Shown piece by piece: positions 32,294 to 40,503 of a stretch of DNA of 42,651 nucleotides. The stretch's first letter is position 1. Every line of letters begins with the position of its first letter. The notes below the pieces were generated by a model. It saw nothing but the letters and a program-made list of their open reading frames with translations. It had not been told where the DNA came from and did not search any database. The DNA comes from an uncultured Chloroflexota bacterium (GTDB lineage Bacteria > Chloroflexota > Dehalococcoidia > CAUJGQ01): NCBI GenBank assembly GCA_937879875.1, contig CALFMN010000245.1:1-42651 (forward strand), read 5' to 3'. Both the position numbers and the translations under genes were made by a program.

Positions 32294-35200
32294 GCCACCT
32301 GGTCCATGACTTTCCCGCGCAGGCGGTCGCCGGCCGTGCGCAGCCAGTCTTCGGACGGCAGGGCGTAGGGGCGGAAGCGCTCCAGCCGGCCCTCCTCTTC
32401 GTTGCAGTAGAGCGCCTGGTGCGGGCCGAGCTTGCTCGCCGCCTCCACGTCCACCAGATTGCGCGAATCCTGGGCGCTCATCTGCAGGACCACGCGCAGC
32501 ACGAACTCGCGCAGCATGCGGTGGTCCAGCGTGCGGTTCAGGTTGGTCAGCGTGTCGCACCAGGCGAGCGTGTGCACGCCCACGTCTGGTCCCTCGCGCA
32601 GGATCGTGGGGAAGAGCTTCGCCGGGCTGGGCGGCTCGTCCGGGTCGGCGCTGAAGCCGAAGCCGAACTCGTCGGCCGGGCGCAGGTCGCGCGCCCACTG
32701 CAGGCCGAAGATCACCAGATAGACCGGCCCGCCCGATGCCTGCTCTTCGATGCGGTGATTGACCGTGGCCGCGATCTCCACGATCACTTCAGGCAGGTGG
32801 CGGCGGCCGGCGACCGTGATCTCGTGCGGCAGCAAATCGGCCATGCGGGCGAAGCTGCCGGCGTGCGGCCAGTCGATCGGCGTGAAGTCGAGCACGTAGA
32901 AGCGGGCATTGCCGCGCAGCGGCGGGTTGTGTGCGGCAAGGCTCAGCATCGCCGTCGCGAGCAGGCCCAGCGCTCCCTCGTCGTTCTGGCCGACGACGAG
33001 CAGATTGGCGCCGCTCTGGCGGGCGAAGAGCGCCGCCGTCGGGTCTTTGATCGCGATCGGCTCGCCCAGCCAGGCCGGCGTGGCGCGCAGCAGCCCCGGC
33101 CAGCCCGGCGCCTCGATCAGCTCGGCGATCGGGCTCTGCGTGATGTCGGCCGGCTCGTTGCCCTCGAACACGCGCTGCGGCGCTGGCGGGCGATACCCCT
33201 GTCGCTTCGCCAGTGCTTGCGCCGTGGCCAGATAGGCGTCGCGGTGCTCGTCCGACAGCCAGGCGACCTGACAGGGGTTGTTGCCTTCGACCACGCCGTT
33301 GTTCGAGTTGTAGATCGCCGCGCCTGGCCGCGTCAGCGAGCGGGCCGCGAGGTTGTCGTCGGACAGAATCAGCCGCGAGTCGGCCTCCGAGCACTGCAGG
33401 GCGATGCGCACCTGCATCTGGTCGATCGTGCTGCGCGGAAGCATGTAGCTGCCGGTGAAGGCGCCGGCCAGGCTCTGCGAGGCGAGCAGCACGTGAATGC
33501 CGAACGAACGCCCCTGCCGCACCAGCCGGTCCAAAAGCTGCGCCGCGCCGGAGGCGATCGCGTCGTTCTCCGTGAAGAACTCTTGGAACTCGTCCACCAA
33601 AAGCAGGATGCGCGGCATCGGTCCGGCGATGCGCTCGCGGTAGGCGGGCACGTCGTCCACACCGGCCTGGCGGAACAGCTCGCCGCGCCGCTTCATCTCC
33701 GCGTCCAGCCCCTGCAGCACGCTCAGGCCGAACTCGCGCTCGCTCTCGATCGCCACCACGCGGGCGTGTGGCAGCGCGTGCGCGGCGTAGGTCTTGAACT
33801 CGACGCCCTTCTTGAAGTCGATCAGGTACAACTCGACCTCGTTGGGGCTGTAGAAGAGGGCGACGCTGGTGATCAGCGTGTGCAGCAGCGTGGATTTGCC
33901 CGAGCCGGTCTTGCCCGTGAGCAGCACGTGATGCGCGGTGCCCTTGCCCAGCGTCAGGCACTGCACGCGCGTGGCGCCGGCGCGGCCCACCAGCGCCGTC
34001 AGGCCCGGCGCGCTGTTGCCCTGCCACCAACTTGCCGGGTCAGCCGGGTCGATCTCGTCCAGCAGCCCTTCGTAGTCCTCGGGGTGGGCGAGAACTTGAT
34101 CACGGAAGAGGTCGAACAGCTTCTCGAACGGCACCTCGACGCGGCTGGAATCCTTCGCCGCCTTGCCGACCGTGGTGAGGATGCGGCCGAAGAGCGTCTT
34201 TTCGGGCTCCTTCTGCATGGTCAGATCGGGCGGCGCATCCAGCACGAAGGTGGAGGACTGCACGGCCTCGTCCTGCCAGACGAAGCGCTGGCGGTTCCAG
34301 TAGATCACGCTGCCCATGCGCTCCAGCTCGCGCAGGTTAAAGCCCTCCGGCACGGACAGCTCCGGGTCGACGAGCATGATCGTGTAGACGCCGCAGCGCG
34401 GGCCGTTCTGGGCGATGCTGAACAGCCGCCGCGCCGCCGTCTCGCTGAAGGCGGCGGGAAAGTCGAGCACGACGAGCACGCGGTAGGGCTCGGCCACTTC
34501 GCCGGCGTTGGCGTTGAACTCCTCGATCGTCGCGTACTGGTTGCGCAGGTACTTCTGAATGACCATCTCCATGTGCTCGGTGAGGTCAACCAGCCGTTGC
34601 TCGATGTGCTGCGGCTCGGTCCAGGCCTTGCCGGTGACAAGCGACTCATTGTAGTCGGCCAGGTGCATGAAGGCGGCCATGTTCTGGCCGAGGCCGATCG
34701 GGTCGAAGAAGGTGAAGCGGACTTTGGCCGGCGGCAGCGTCGCCAGCACGCGCAGCAGCATCGACTGGATGCAGCCGATCGCCTGCTGCTTCGCCTGGCC
34801 GGCGACTTTGAAGAGGATATTGCCGGAATCGATGAAGGGCAGCAGCGCCGGCACGGCGATCGAGCTCATGCCGTTCAGGCCGCCGGGCACGACGAGGCCG
34901 GTGAGCGCGTCGCGCGGGCCTTCGTGCAGCGTGCCGGCGCGCACGTAGCGTGGAATCGTCTGATCGCTGCCCGGCTGCCACTCGTCCCAGATCGGGTCGT
35001 CCCAGCTCGCGCCGGCCATACCCGCTTCGCGCGTAATCGCGGCCGCGTCTTGGGTGATGCGCACGATCGTGTCCTCGTACTCGCGCTGGGTGGCGACGAT
35101 CGCGGCCTCGCGCTCGGCCTCGGCGGCGCCGATGCGCTGCTCGTACTGGCGTTCGGCCTCGATAATCTGACGCTCGCAGGCGGCGCGCGTGCCGACCGTG

Positions 35201-35367
35201 CCCTGCTCGTACTCGCGCTCGGCCTTTTCGAGGCGCGCCACGCATTCCTGTTCGGTCGTCTTCAGCCAGTGGTCGTGCCAGAACTGGCCGTCGCTCCACG
35301 CCTGGCAGAGGCGGTTGACGTGCTGCTGGAGCTGCACAGTGGGGTCGCGCCGGAAAGGAAGCCGCAT
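32290..35367 (-). CDS. FtsK/SpoIIIE-type ATPase, EssC/EccC-like, without membrane segments
   Basis: A 1025-residue ATPase with three P-loop-like modules, as in EssC/EccC of type VII secretion. Residues about 35-115 are a coiled coil (CVARLEKAEREYEQGTVGTR, RQYEQRIGAAEAEREAAIVA). Module 1 (about 150-400) keeps the fold (SGNILFKVAGQAKQQAIGCI, VRFTFFDPIGLG) but lacks a good Walker A. Module 2 has VLLTGKTGSGKSTLLHTLIT (Walker A near 487), LYLIDFKKGVEFKTYA, and Walker B RILLLVDEFQEFF. Module 3 has a degenerate loop LLVVGQNDEGALGLLATAML. No transmembrane helix is seen, unlike EssC/EccC, so it must reach the membrane through a partner, perhaps the adjacent WD40 protein. It is coupled to gene X by a GTGA overlap. 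Confidence 0.9.
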   Translation of the reverse strand: MRLPFRRDPTVQLQQHVNRLCQAWSDGQFWHDHWLKTTEQECVARLEKAEREYEQGTVGTRAACERQIIEAERQYEQRIGAAEAEREAAIVATQREYEDTIVRITQDAAAITREAGMAGASWDDPIWDEWQPGSDQTIPRYVRAGTLHEGPRDALTGLVVPGGLNGMSSIAVPALLPFIDSGNILFKVAGQAKQQAIGCIQSMLLRVLATLPPAKVRFTFFDPIGLGQNMAAFMHLADYNESLVTGKAWTEPQHIEQRLVDLTEHMEMVIQKYLRNQYATIEEFNANAGEVAEPYRVLVVLDFPAAFSETAARRLFSIAQNGPRCGVYTIMLVDPELSVPEGFNLRELERMGSVIYWNRQRFVWQDEAVQSSTFVLDAPPDLTMQKEPEKTLFGRILTTVGKAAKDSSRVEVPFEKLFDLFRDQVLAHPEDYEGLLDEIDPADPASWWQGNSAPGLTALVGRAGATRVQCLTLGKGTAHHVLLTGKTGSGKSTLLHTLITSVALFYSPNEVELYLIDFKKGVEFKTYAAHALPHARVVAIESEREFGLSVLQGLDAEMKRRGELFRQAGVDDVPAYRERIAGPMPRILLLVDEFQEFFTENDAIASGAAQLLDRLVRQGRSFGIHVLLASQSLAGAFTGSYMLPRSTIDQMQVRIALQCSEADSRLILSDDNLAARSLTRPGAAIYNSNNGVVEGNNPCQVAWLSDEHRDAYLATAQALAKRQGYRPPAPQRVFEGNEPADITQSPIAELIEAPGWPGLLRATPAWLGEPIAIKDPTAALFARQSGANLLVVGQNDEGALGLLATAMLSLAAHNPPLRGNARFYVLDFTPIDWPHAGSFARMADLLPHEITVAGRRHLPEVIVEIAATVNHRIEEQASGGPVYLVIFGLQWARDLRPADEFGFGFSADPDEPPSPAKLFPTILREGPDVGVHTLAWCDTLTNLNRTLDHRMLREFVLRVVLQMSAQDSRNLVDVEAASKLGPHQALYCNEEEGRLERFRPYALPSEDWLRTAGDRLRGKVMDQVA

Positions 35368-35380
35368 CGCTGTCTCCAGG

Positions 35381-35515
35381 GTGAGTGGTGAATAGTGAGT
35401 GGAGGGGGGACGAGGTCACGCGGCCGATGGGCGCAGGCTCACGTCGCTTTCACTGGCGGGACAACCCTGGTTCGCGGCTGCGCCCCTACCATTCACCATT
35501 CACTACTCACTATTC
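35381..35515. repeat. Inverted GAATAGTGAGT motifs between WD40 and ftsK genes
   Basis: GTGAGTGGTGAATAGTGAGT (35381-35400) and its inverted relative CATTCACTACTCACTATTC (35497-35515) flank the 150-bp spacer between the two genes. The exact shared core is 11 bp. The arms could pair in the mRNA and lower expression of the downstream ATPase relative to the upstream genes. Confidence 0.55.
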
Positions 35516-35518
35516 CCC

Positions 35519-37000
35519 CTACTTCAGGTCGTACGTGCGTACGTTGTGGTCGTTGTTCGCCCAGGCGATGATCCCGCCGCTCTTCGAGAAGGCGACGCTC
35601 CACACCGCGCTGTTGGTGCTCAGGCTCTTGATCCTGTGGCCGTCGGCCAGACTCCAGAGCTTGACCGTCTTGTCCTCGCTGGCCGTGGCAAGCTGTTTGC
35701 CGTCCGGCGCAAAGACGAGGCCGCGCACGGCCTGGCGGTCGGCCTCGATCACGCGCAACTGGCGGCCCGTCGCAACCTCCCACAGCCGCACCGTGCCGTC
35801 GCCGCCGCCCGAAGCGAGCAGCGTGCCGTCCGACGAGAAGGCGACGGCGAACACCTTGCCGGTGTGGCCGGACAGCGTCTTCAACTCCTGGCCGGTGAGG
35901 GCGTCCCAGATCTTGACCGTGCTGTCGAGGCTGGCGGAGGCGACCAGGCGGCCGTCCGGCGAGAACGCGACTGCCTGCACCCAGTCCTGATGGCCCGTGA
36001 GCGTGCGCAGCTCCTGGCCCGTGGTCGCGTCCCAGAGCTTGATGTTGCCGTCCGCCCCCGCCGAGGCGATCGTCTTGTTGTCCGGCGCGAAGGCCACGGC
36101 CAGCACGTACTCGGTGTGGCCGGCGAGGGTTTTCAGCTCACGGCCGACGGCCACGCTCCAGATCTTGATCGTCTTGTCGCCGCTGGCAGAGGCGAGCATG
36201 GTGCCGTCCGGCGAGAAGGCGACGCCATCGACGAAATCGCCGTGGCCGTTGAGCGTGGCGAGCTTGCGGCCGTTGCTCGCATCCCAAAGGCGCACGCTCT
36301 TGTCGGCGCTGGCTGAGGCGAGTGTCCTGCCGTCTGGCGCGAAGGCGACGGCGTTGACCACGCCCGTGTGGCCGCTGAGCGTAGCCGAGCAGCCGGCGTG
36401 ATCGCCCAGGGTGGTGCTGACGAAGCCGCAGGAGCCGGTGCCGAGTTTCACGGTTGCGCCAAGCAGCAGCACGGTCGCGGCGGCGACGTAGGCCATGCGC
36501 ATGTGGTTCTTGTGGCTCTGGCGGCGCTTGCCCAGCACCTGCTCGACGCCGCGGTCGATGCGCTGCGAGGCTTTGGCGGCCTGCGAGGCGCACATGCTTA
36601 GCTGCAACGCCGGCTCACTGATCGCCTGCGGCGTGGGCGGCGGCGCGGTCTGCGCATGCTGCAAGAGCGGGTTCAGGTGCGCCAGCCCGAGCACGGTGCG
36701 GCCGCCGTCGTAGAGCGAGCGCACGCCCTCGATCCCTTTCTGCGCGGCCTCATGCACCTCTTTGCGCTTGCGCTCCACCGCTTCAAGCTCGGCGTGGTAA
36801 CGCTCGGTGGCGCCGGATTCGGCGTAGGTGCGCTGCTCCTCGGCGGCATCGCGCGCAGCGGTCAGCTCCTCGTCCGCAGTCTGACGGATCTGCTCGACGC
36901 GCGCGGCAGAGTCGGACTCGGTCTGGGTGCGCTGCATCGTCACACGGCGGAAGGCGGCGAGGATCTCGCGTTCTCGCAGGGCCAGGTCGGCGCCGGGCAT
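35519..37000 (-). CDS. Membrane-anchored coiled-coil protein with seven WD40 repeats
   Basis: A 493-residue protein. Residues about 1-110 are coiled coil (MQRTQTESDSAARVEQIRQT, ERYHAELEAVERKRKEVHEA). A Pro-rich linker follows, then one transmembrane helix (MRMAYVAAATVLLLGATVKL near residue 175). The rest is a seven-bladed propeller with regular units such as SGHTGVVNAVAFAPDGRTLA, ADKSVRLWD, TGHQDWVQAVAFSPDGRLVA, STVKIWD. The last blade is degenerate (SKSGGIIAWANNDHNVRTYD). The coil resembles that of the adjacent ATPase, so they may pair, giving the ATPase a membrane anchor and a protein-binding platform. The start is the ATG at 37000. It is 86 bp after the small WXG100-like gene. Confidence 0.9.
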   Translation of the reverse strand: MPGADLALREREILAAFRRVTMQRTQTESDSAARVEQIRQTADEELTAARDAAEEQRTYAESGATERYHAELEAVERKRKEVHEAAQKGIEGVRSLYDGGRTVLGLAHLNPLLQHAQTAPPPTPQAISEPALQLSMCASQAAKASQRIDRGVEQVLGKRRQSHKNHMRMAYVAAATVLLLGATVKLGTGSCGFVSTTLGDHAGCSATLSGHTGVVNAVAFAPDGRTLASASADKSVRLWDASNGRKLATLNGHGDFVDGVAFSPDGTMLASASGDKTIKIWSVAVGRELKTLAGHTEYVLAVAFAPDNKTIASAGADGNIKLWDATTGQELRTLTGHQDWVQAVAFSPDGRLVASASLDSTVKIWDALTGQELKTLSGHTGKVFAVAFSSDGTLLASGGGDGTVRLWEVATGRQLRVIEADRQAVRGLVFAPDGKQLATASEDKTVKLWSLADGHRIKSLSTNSAVWSVAFSKSGGIIAWANNDHNVRTYDLK

Positions 37001-37086
37001 CGCAAACCACCTGTCTTCAGCAGGGCGCCCAGCCGACGCCGAGCCGTACCGATACTCTCGTGCCTGGGCTGCCCGCGGCGGCGCGC

Positions 37087-37305
37087 TCAGGGCACGTTGC
37101 GGTGGGCGGCGGCCAGCACGCGCAGCAGCTCGCCCAGCGACTGGCCGGCGGCGATCGTCTGTTTCTCCAGCGGCGCCCAGTGCTCGCGCGCGAAGCGCTC
37201 GTGCACCGGGTCGTTCCAGACCTCGCCCAGCTCGTGCCAGCGCGTACGCAACGCCTCCCAGGCCGTCTGCAGCTCCTCGACGGCGCTCGTATGATTCATC
37301 GTCAC
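37087..37305 (-). CDS. Small WXG100-like protein, 72 aa
   Basis: A short helical protein, started at GTG 37305, which overlaps the preceding stop (GTGA). An ATG six bases later is an alternative. AVEELQTAWEALRTRWHELG, EVWNDPVHERFAREHWAPLE, then a Leu-rich helix. The LGEVWNDPVHERF segment parallels LGDTWRDQEHSRF of the 91-residue protein at 37963-38238. Both share W-x-D-x2-H-x-R-F at the hairpin where WXG100 proteins have W-x-G. The pair could form a heterodimer, as EsxA/EsxB do. It is shorter than typical WXG100 proteins. Confidence 0.7.
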   Translation of the reverse strand: MTMNHTSAVEELQTAWEALRTRWHELGEVWNDPVHERFAREHWAPLEKQTIAAGQSLGELLRVLAAAHRNVP

Positions 37306-37928
37306 GCGTTCACCGCCTCTGCATGGTCAGCGGCCTGATCGCCGCGGTCGGTTTCGCTGCCATCGTCTCCACTCTGCGGCGCGGCGGGCCAGGCAACCGC
37401 CGTGAGCGGCCGCTCCGGCTCGGAGGGCAGCGGCACGGAGACGTAGCCGGCGAGCGTGGCGAGTTTCTTTTCGAGCATGGTCAGCGCGGCGGGCAGGTTC
37501 TCTTGCAGGACGTCCTTGAAGCGGATCTGCTCGGTGCGATACACCTCGATCGCCTGCTCGATCGTCTTCTGCCACTGCATCGTGCTGACGAGGCCGCCCT
37601 CGGCGTCGCGCAGGCGCTGGTGGGCGCGGGCCAGCGCGGTCTCGTAGCGTTCATTGCTGCCGTTCGGGCGCAGATAGGCAGGGATGTCGGGGTTGATGCT
37701 GGTCGCTTTGAAGCGGGCGAGCGCCAATTCGGCGGCGCGCACGTCTTCGCGGCCGCGGCGCACTTCGCGCTGCCAGTGACCGAGACGCCCCTCGAACCAT
37801 TCGAGCTGGCGGGCGAGGAAGTAGTCGAAGCCCTCCAGCGTCTCCTCGACCTCGGCGCGGTAACGCAGCAGCGCCAGGCGGAAGCCGCCGAGCGCATCGA
37901 TCGAGCGGACGTTGACGGAGAAGCTCAT
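37302..37928 (-). CDS. Helical coiled-coil protein of the WXG100/FtsK cluster
   Basis: A 208-residue, almost entirely helical protein. SFSVNVRSIDALGGFRLALL, then YRAEVEETLEGFDYFLARQL, EWFEGRLGHWQREVRRGRED, RYETALARAHQRLRDAEG and LQENLPAALTMLEKKLATLA; the last 40 residues are acidic and disordered. From memory, similar proteins with an N-terminal V-x-S/T-R-S-I-x-A-L motif and W-x2-R-x2-W helices occur beside WXG100-like genes in Planctomycetes. This is recall, not a search. It lies 34 bp after the 91-residue gene and overlaps the 72-residue gene by four bases. It probably is a structural partner or chaperone. Confidence 0.75.
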   Translation of the reverse strand: MSFSVNVRSIDALGGFRLALLRYRAEVEETLEGFDYFLARQLEWFEGRLGHWQREVRRGREDVRAAELALARFKATSINPDIPAYLRPNGSNERYETALARAHQRLRDAEGGLVSTMQWQKTIEQAIEVYRTEQIRFKDVLQENLPAALTMLEKKLATLAGYVSVPLPSEPERPLTAVAWPAAPQSGDDGSETDRGDQAADHAEAVNA

Positions 37929-37962
37929 GCAGCGGGCCTCGGAGCCGGCGTTCCGGCGCGGC

Positions 37963-38238
37963 TTAGCGCTGGGTCAGATACTCATTCGCCTTCTGTGCCT
38001 TGCGCATCAAGAAGGGGATCTGCTCGTCGGCGGTCTTAATGAACTGCTGCAAGACCTGCATGGTCTGCTCGAACTCGGCCGTGAAGCGCGAGTGCTCCTG
38101 GTCGCGCCAGGTGTCGCCCAGCGCCTGGAACTGGCCCTGCAAGCGGGTCATGCTCTCGCGCAACTGGTTATTAAAGAAGCGCACGCTGCTGGCGAAACGC
38201 TCCAGCGCCTCGGGACTGACGATCGCCTGCTGCGACAT
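37963..38238 (-). CDS. WXG100-superfamily protein, 91 aa
   Basis: A typical WXG100-size helical hairpin: IVSPEALERFASSVRFFNNQ forms helix 1, LGDTWRDQEHSRF the turn, FEQTMQVLQQFIKTADEQIP helix 2, with a short tail. The turn has W-R-D in place of W-x-G. Members are secreted by FtsK/EssC-type ATPases, one of which is five genes downstream in this array. No classical Y-x3-D/E export signal is obvious at the tail, although NEYLTQR ends it. The start at 38238 has GGAGGGGGAAGTC upstream. An in-frame start at 38277 adds 13 residues. It is the first gene of the cluster. Confidence 0.85.
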   Translation of the reverse strand: MSQQAIVSPEALERFASSVRFFNNQLRESMTRLQGQFQALGDTWRDQEHSRFTAEFEQTMQVLQQFIKTADEQIPFLMRKAQKANEYLTQR

Positions 38239-38555
38239 GACTTCCCCCTCCGCGGGCCGCACGCAACGCGGACGCAACCGCCGTGGCTGCGTCCTGCACT
38301 ACTGCTGTCGTCTCGCGCGCGCGGCACGTCTACAGGCGAGCGCCGGAGATCGGGCACGGATCGGTAACGACCGCTTCGACGGCAACCTCGCCGCTTGTGC
38401 GGCCGATCGAGCAATGTCGGCCGGCCAGGCCTGATATAGGGAAAACACTGATTGTCCAGATCGTTGCTGTCGTTACAGTGTAGGCGTACTGTTGATACAA
38501 AAGCGCAGCGTAGGCGGGCGCCGCTGGGGCACGCCGCGCGGTCGGGACGCCGGGA
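38239..38555. promoter_or_regulatory. Divergent control region, WXG100 cluster and sensor kinase
   Basis: This 317-bp gap drives both directions. On the plus strand TTACAG and TGA-TACAAA are 17 bases apart, ending about 55 bp before the kinase ATG, with TTGCTG-17-TACTGT overlapping it. On the minus strand TATATC (in CCTATATCAGG, about 38435) is a -10-like box with a poor -35. The shared region makes it plausible that the divergent two-component pair controls the cluster. No gene or repeat was found here. Confidence 0.5.
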
Positions 38556-40118
38556 ATGCTCGAGATCGCGCTCTGCGCCAACGCGATCATCGCCGCGTGC
38601 TACTTCATCATCGCGGCGCTGATCTTCACCGGTCTCGTCAAGCAGCGGCGCCTGGGGTTCAATCCCCTCGGCACGGCGACTGGCTTCATCTTCCTTACCG
38701 GCGGCCTCGGTCACTGGATCCGCGTCGAACACTTCCTGCTCTATCCCGAGATCTACCGCAAAGACCCCGGCCTCTGGCACATGGCCCTTGTCGATTCGCT
38801 CACGGTGCTGTCGGCCACCATCTATCTCACGCTGCGCCGCCGCTACGGCCTGGTGATTCGCGGCCAGCACGCCCTGCTCGACTTCCAGCGCCGTCTCGAA
38901 ATGGCCGAGGCGATGCGCGACATCGGCCAGGACATCTCCGCGCAGACGGACCTTGAGGCCGTGCTGCGCCACGTGGTGGACCACGCGTTGATGCTGCTCG
39001 GCGCCGACTACGCCGTCGTCACCGCCCGCGACGACACCGGCGAGTCGCACCTTCGAGTCGCCGGCAACCGCTACGACGTGCCCGACGCGGCCGAGTGGAG
39101 CGCCGCTGCCTTCGCGCCCGGCACCAGCCCCGCCGCGGAAGCGATCGCCCGCCGCCAGCCATTCGTCAGCGAAGACCTGACCGCCGAGCCGGGCTATGCC
39201 AGCCGCGAGCTGGCGCTGCACCGCATCGAAGGCGGTCGCGCCGCACTGGCCGTGCCGCTCTTCCGCGGGGACGAGGTCTTCGGCTCGCTGATGGTGGCGT
39301 ATCGTACGCCGCGCCGCATCACGCGCGGCGACCTCTCCGCTGCGGCGGCGCTCGCCAACATGGCCGCCATCGCCATCGGCAACGCGCGGCTGATCGAGAG
39401 CCTGCGCCGCGCCGAACGCATGAAGGGCGAGTTCCTCTCCGTCGCCGCGCACGAGTTGAAGACGCCCGTCACCAGCCTGCGCGGCTTCTCGCAGCTCGTG
39501 GTCAAGCGGCTCGATACCACCGGCGAGCTGGACCCGTTCCAGGTGCGCCGCGCCCTGTTCAACATCGAGCAGCAGTCGCAGAAGCTCTCCCGTCTGGTCA
39601 CACAACTGCTCGACGTCTCCCGCGCCGACACCGGCCGCCTCACGGTGCAGCCCGCCGACACGGACCTCTGCTCGCTGGTCCAGGGTGTTACCGCCGGCGT
39701 GCGCCAGAGCGCGGGCCGCCGCACGATCGACGTGCGCACGCCGCGTGGCCCGCTTGCGGCGCACATCGACCCGCTGCGCATCGAACAGGTGCTCACCAAC
39801 CTGCTCGACAACGCCGTCAAGTTCAGTCCGGAGAACGGCGAGATCGAGGTCGAGCTGGCCGAGCGCGGCGGCGTGCTCTCGCTTTCCGTGGCCGATCACG
39901 GCATCGGCATTCCGCCCGAGCACCGCGACAGAATCTTCGACCGCTTCTACCAGGCGCACGAAGGCAGCGCGAGCGCCGGCCTGGGCCTGGGTCTGTATAT
40001 CAGCGCGCAGATCGTGGAGCGGCACGGAGGCACGATTCGCGCCGAGTTCCCCGAAACTGGCGGCACGCGCTTTACCGTGACGCTGCCGCGCGGCCGCGTG
40101 GCGGTGGGTGCGGCGTAA
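38556..40118 (+). CDS. Membrane sensor histidine kinase with GAF domain
   Basis: A 520-residue kinase. Residues 1-100 have three hydrophobic segments (LEIALCANAIIAACYFIIAA, TATGFIFLTGGLGHW, ALVDSLTVLSATIYLTL). Residues about 130-280 form a GAF domain (ISAQTDLEAVLRHVVDHALM, AALAVPLFRGDEVFGSLMVA). HisKA shows FLSVAAHELKTPVTSLRGF with His at about 299. The ATPase domain has LLDNAVKFSPENGEIEV, ADHGIGIP, and GLGLGLYISAQIVERHGG. All kinase motifs are intact. The ATG at 38556 is adopted. The receiver gene follows after 22 bp. The signal sensed is unknown. Confidence 0.9.
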   Translation: MLEIALCANAIIAACYFIIAALIFTGLVKQRRLGFNPLGTATGFIFLTGGLGHWIRVEHFLLYPEIYRKDPGLWHMALVDSLTVLSATIYLTLRRRYGLVIRGQHALLDFQRRLEMAEAMRDIGQDISAQTDLEAVLRHVVDHALMLLGADYAVVTARDDTGESHLRVAGNRYDVPDAAEWSAAAFAPGTSPAAEAIARRQPFVSEDLTAEPGYASRELALHRIEGGRAALAVPLFRGDEVFGSLMVAYRTPRRITRGDLSAAAALANMAAIAIGNARLIESLRRAERMKGEFLSVAAHELKTPVTSLRGFSQLVVKRLDTTGELDPFQVRRALFNIEQQSQKLSRLVTQLLDVSRADTGRLTVQPADTDLCSLVQGVTAGVRQSAGRRTIDVRTPRGPLAAHIDPLRIEQVLTNLLDNAVKFSPENGEIEVELAERGGVLSLSVADHGIGIPPEHRDRIFDRFYQAHEGSASAGLGLGLYISAQIVERHGGTIRAEFPETGGTRFTVTLPRGRVAVGAA

Positions 40119-40140
40119 CGCCTGCGAAGCGAGGCACCCG

Positions 40141-40503
40141 GTGGCCGCTTTCCGACCCGTGCTGGTGATCGACGACGACGACAGCATCCGTGAGCTCGTG
40201 CAGATGGCGCTGCACGACGAAGGCTACGACGTGCTCACGGCGCAGCACGGCGGCGCGGCGCTGAGCCTGCTCGGCCATGAGAACCCCGGCCTGATCCTGC
40301 TCGATATGCGCATGCCGGTGATGGACGGCTGGGAGTTCGCCCGCGCCTACCGCGAGCGGCCCGGCCCGCACGTGCCGATCGTCGTGATCACTGCCGCACA
40401 CGAGGTCGCCGAACGCGCCGCGCAGGTCTCGGCCGACGACTATCTCGCCAAGCCGTTCGACATCGACGACCTTGTGGAGATGGTGGGGCGCCACGCGCAG
40501 TAG
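40141..40503 (+). CDS. Response regulator, single receiver domain
   Basis: A 120-residue receiver. VLVIDDDDSIRELVQMALHD holds the acidic pocket, GLILLDMRMPVMDGWEF the phosphoacceptor Asp at about residue 55, IVVITAAHEVAE the Thr, and DDYLAKPFDIDDL the Lys. No output domain is present, so it acts through protein contact or phosphotransfer. The GTG at 40141 is chosen since the conserved strand begins seven codons later and GCGAGGC precedes it. An in-frame start at 40108 overlaps the kinase. It forms an operon with the kinase at 38556. Confidence 0.9.
   Translation: MAAFRPVLVIDDDDSIRELVQMALHDEGYDVLTAQHGGAALSLLGHENPGLILLDMRMPVMDGWEFARAYRERPGPHVPIVVITAAHEVAERAAQVSADDYLAKPFDIDDLVEMVGRHAQ

Noticed and set aside
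32419..35391. 990-codon open frame on the plus strand opposite the FtsK-type ATPase
   Set aside because: It is an antisense shadow from high-GC codon bias. It lacks known motifs, while the minus strand has clear Walker motifs.
35519..36420. DNA-level tandem repeat in the WD40 region
   Set aside because: The periodicity of about 126 bp comes from the seven WD40 repeats of the protein. The DNA copies are well diverged.
38148..40187. 679-codon minus-strand open frame opposite the GAF histidine kinase
   Set aside because: The plus strand holds all HisKA and ATPase motifs. The minus reading has none.
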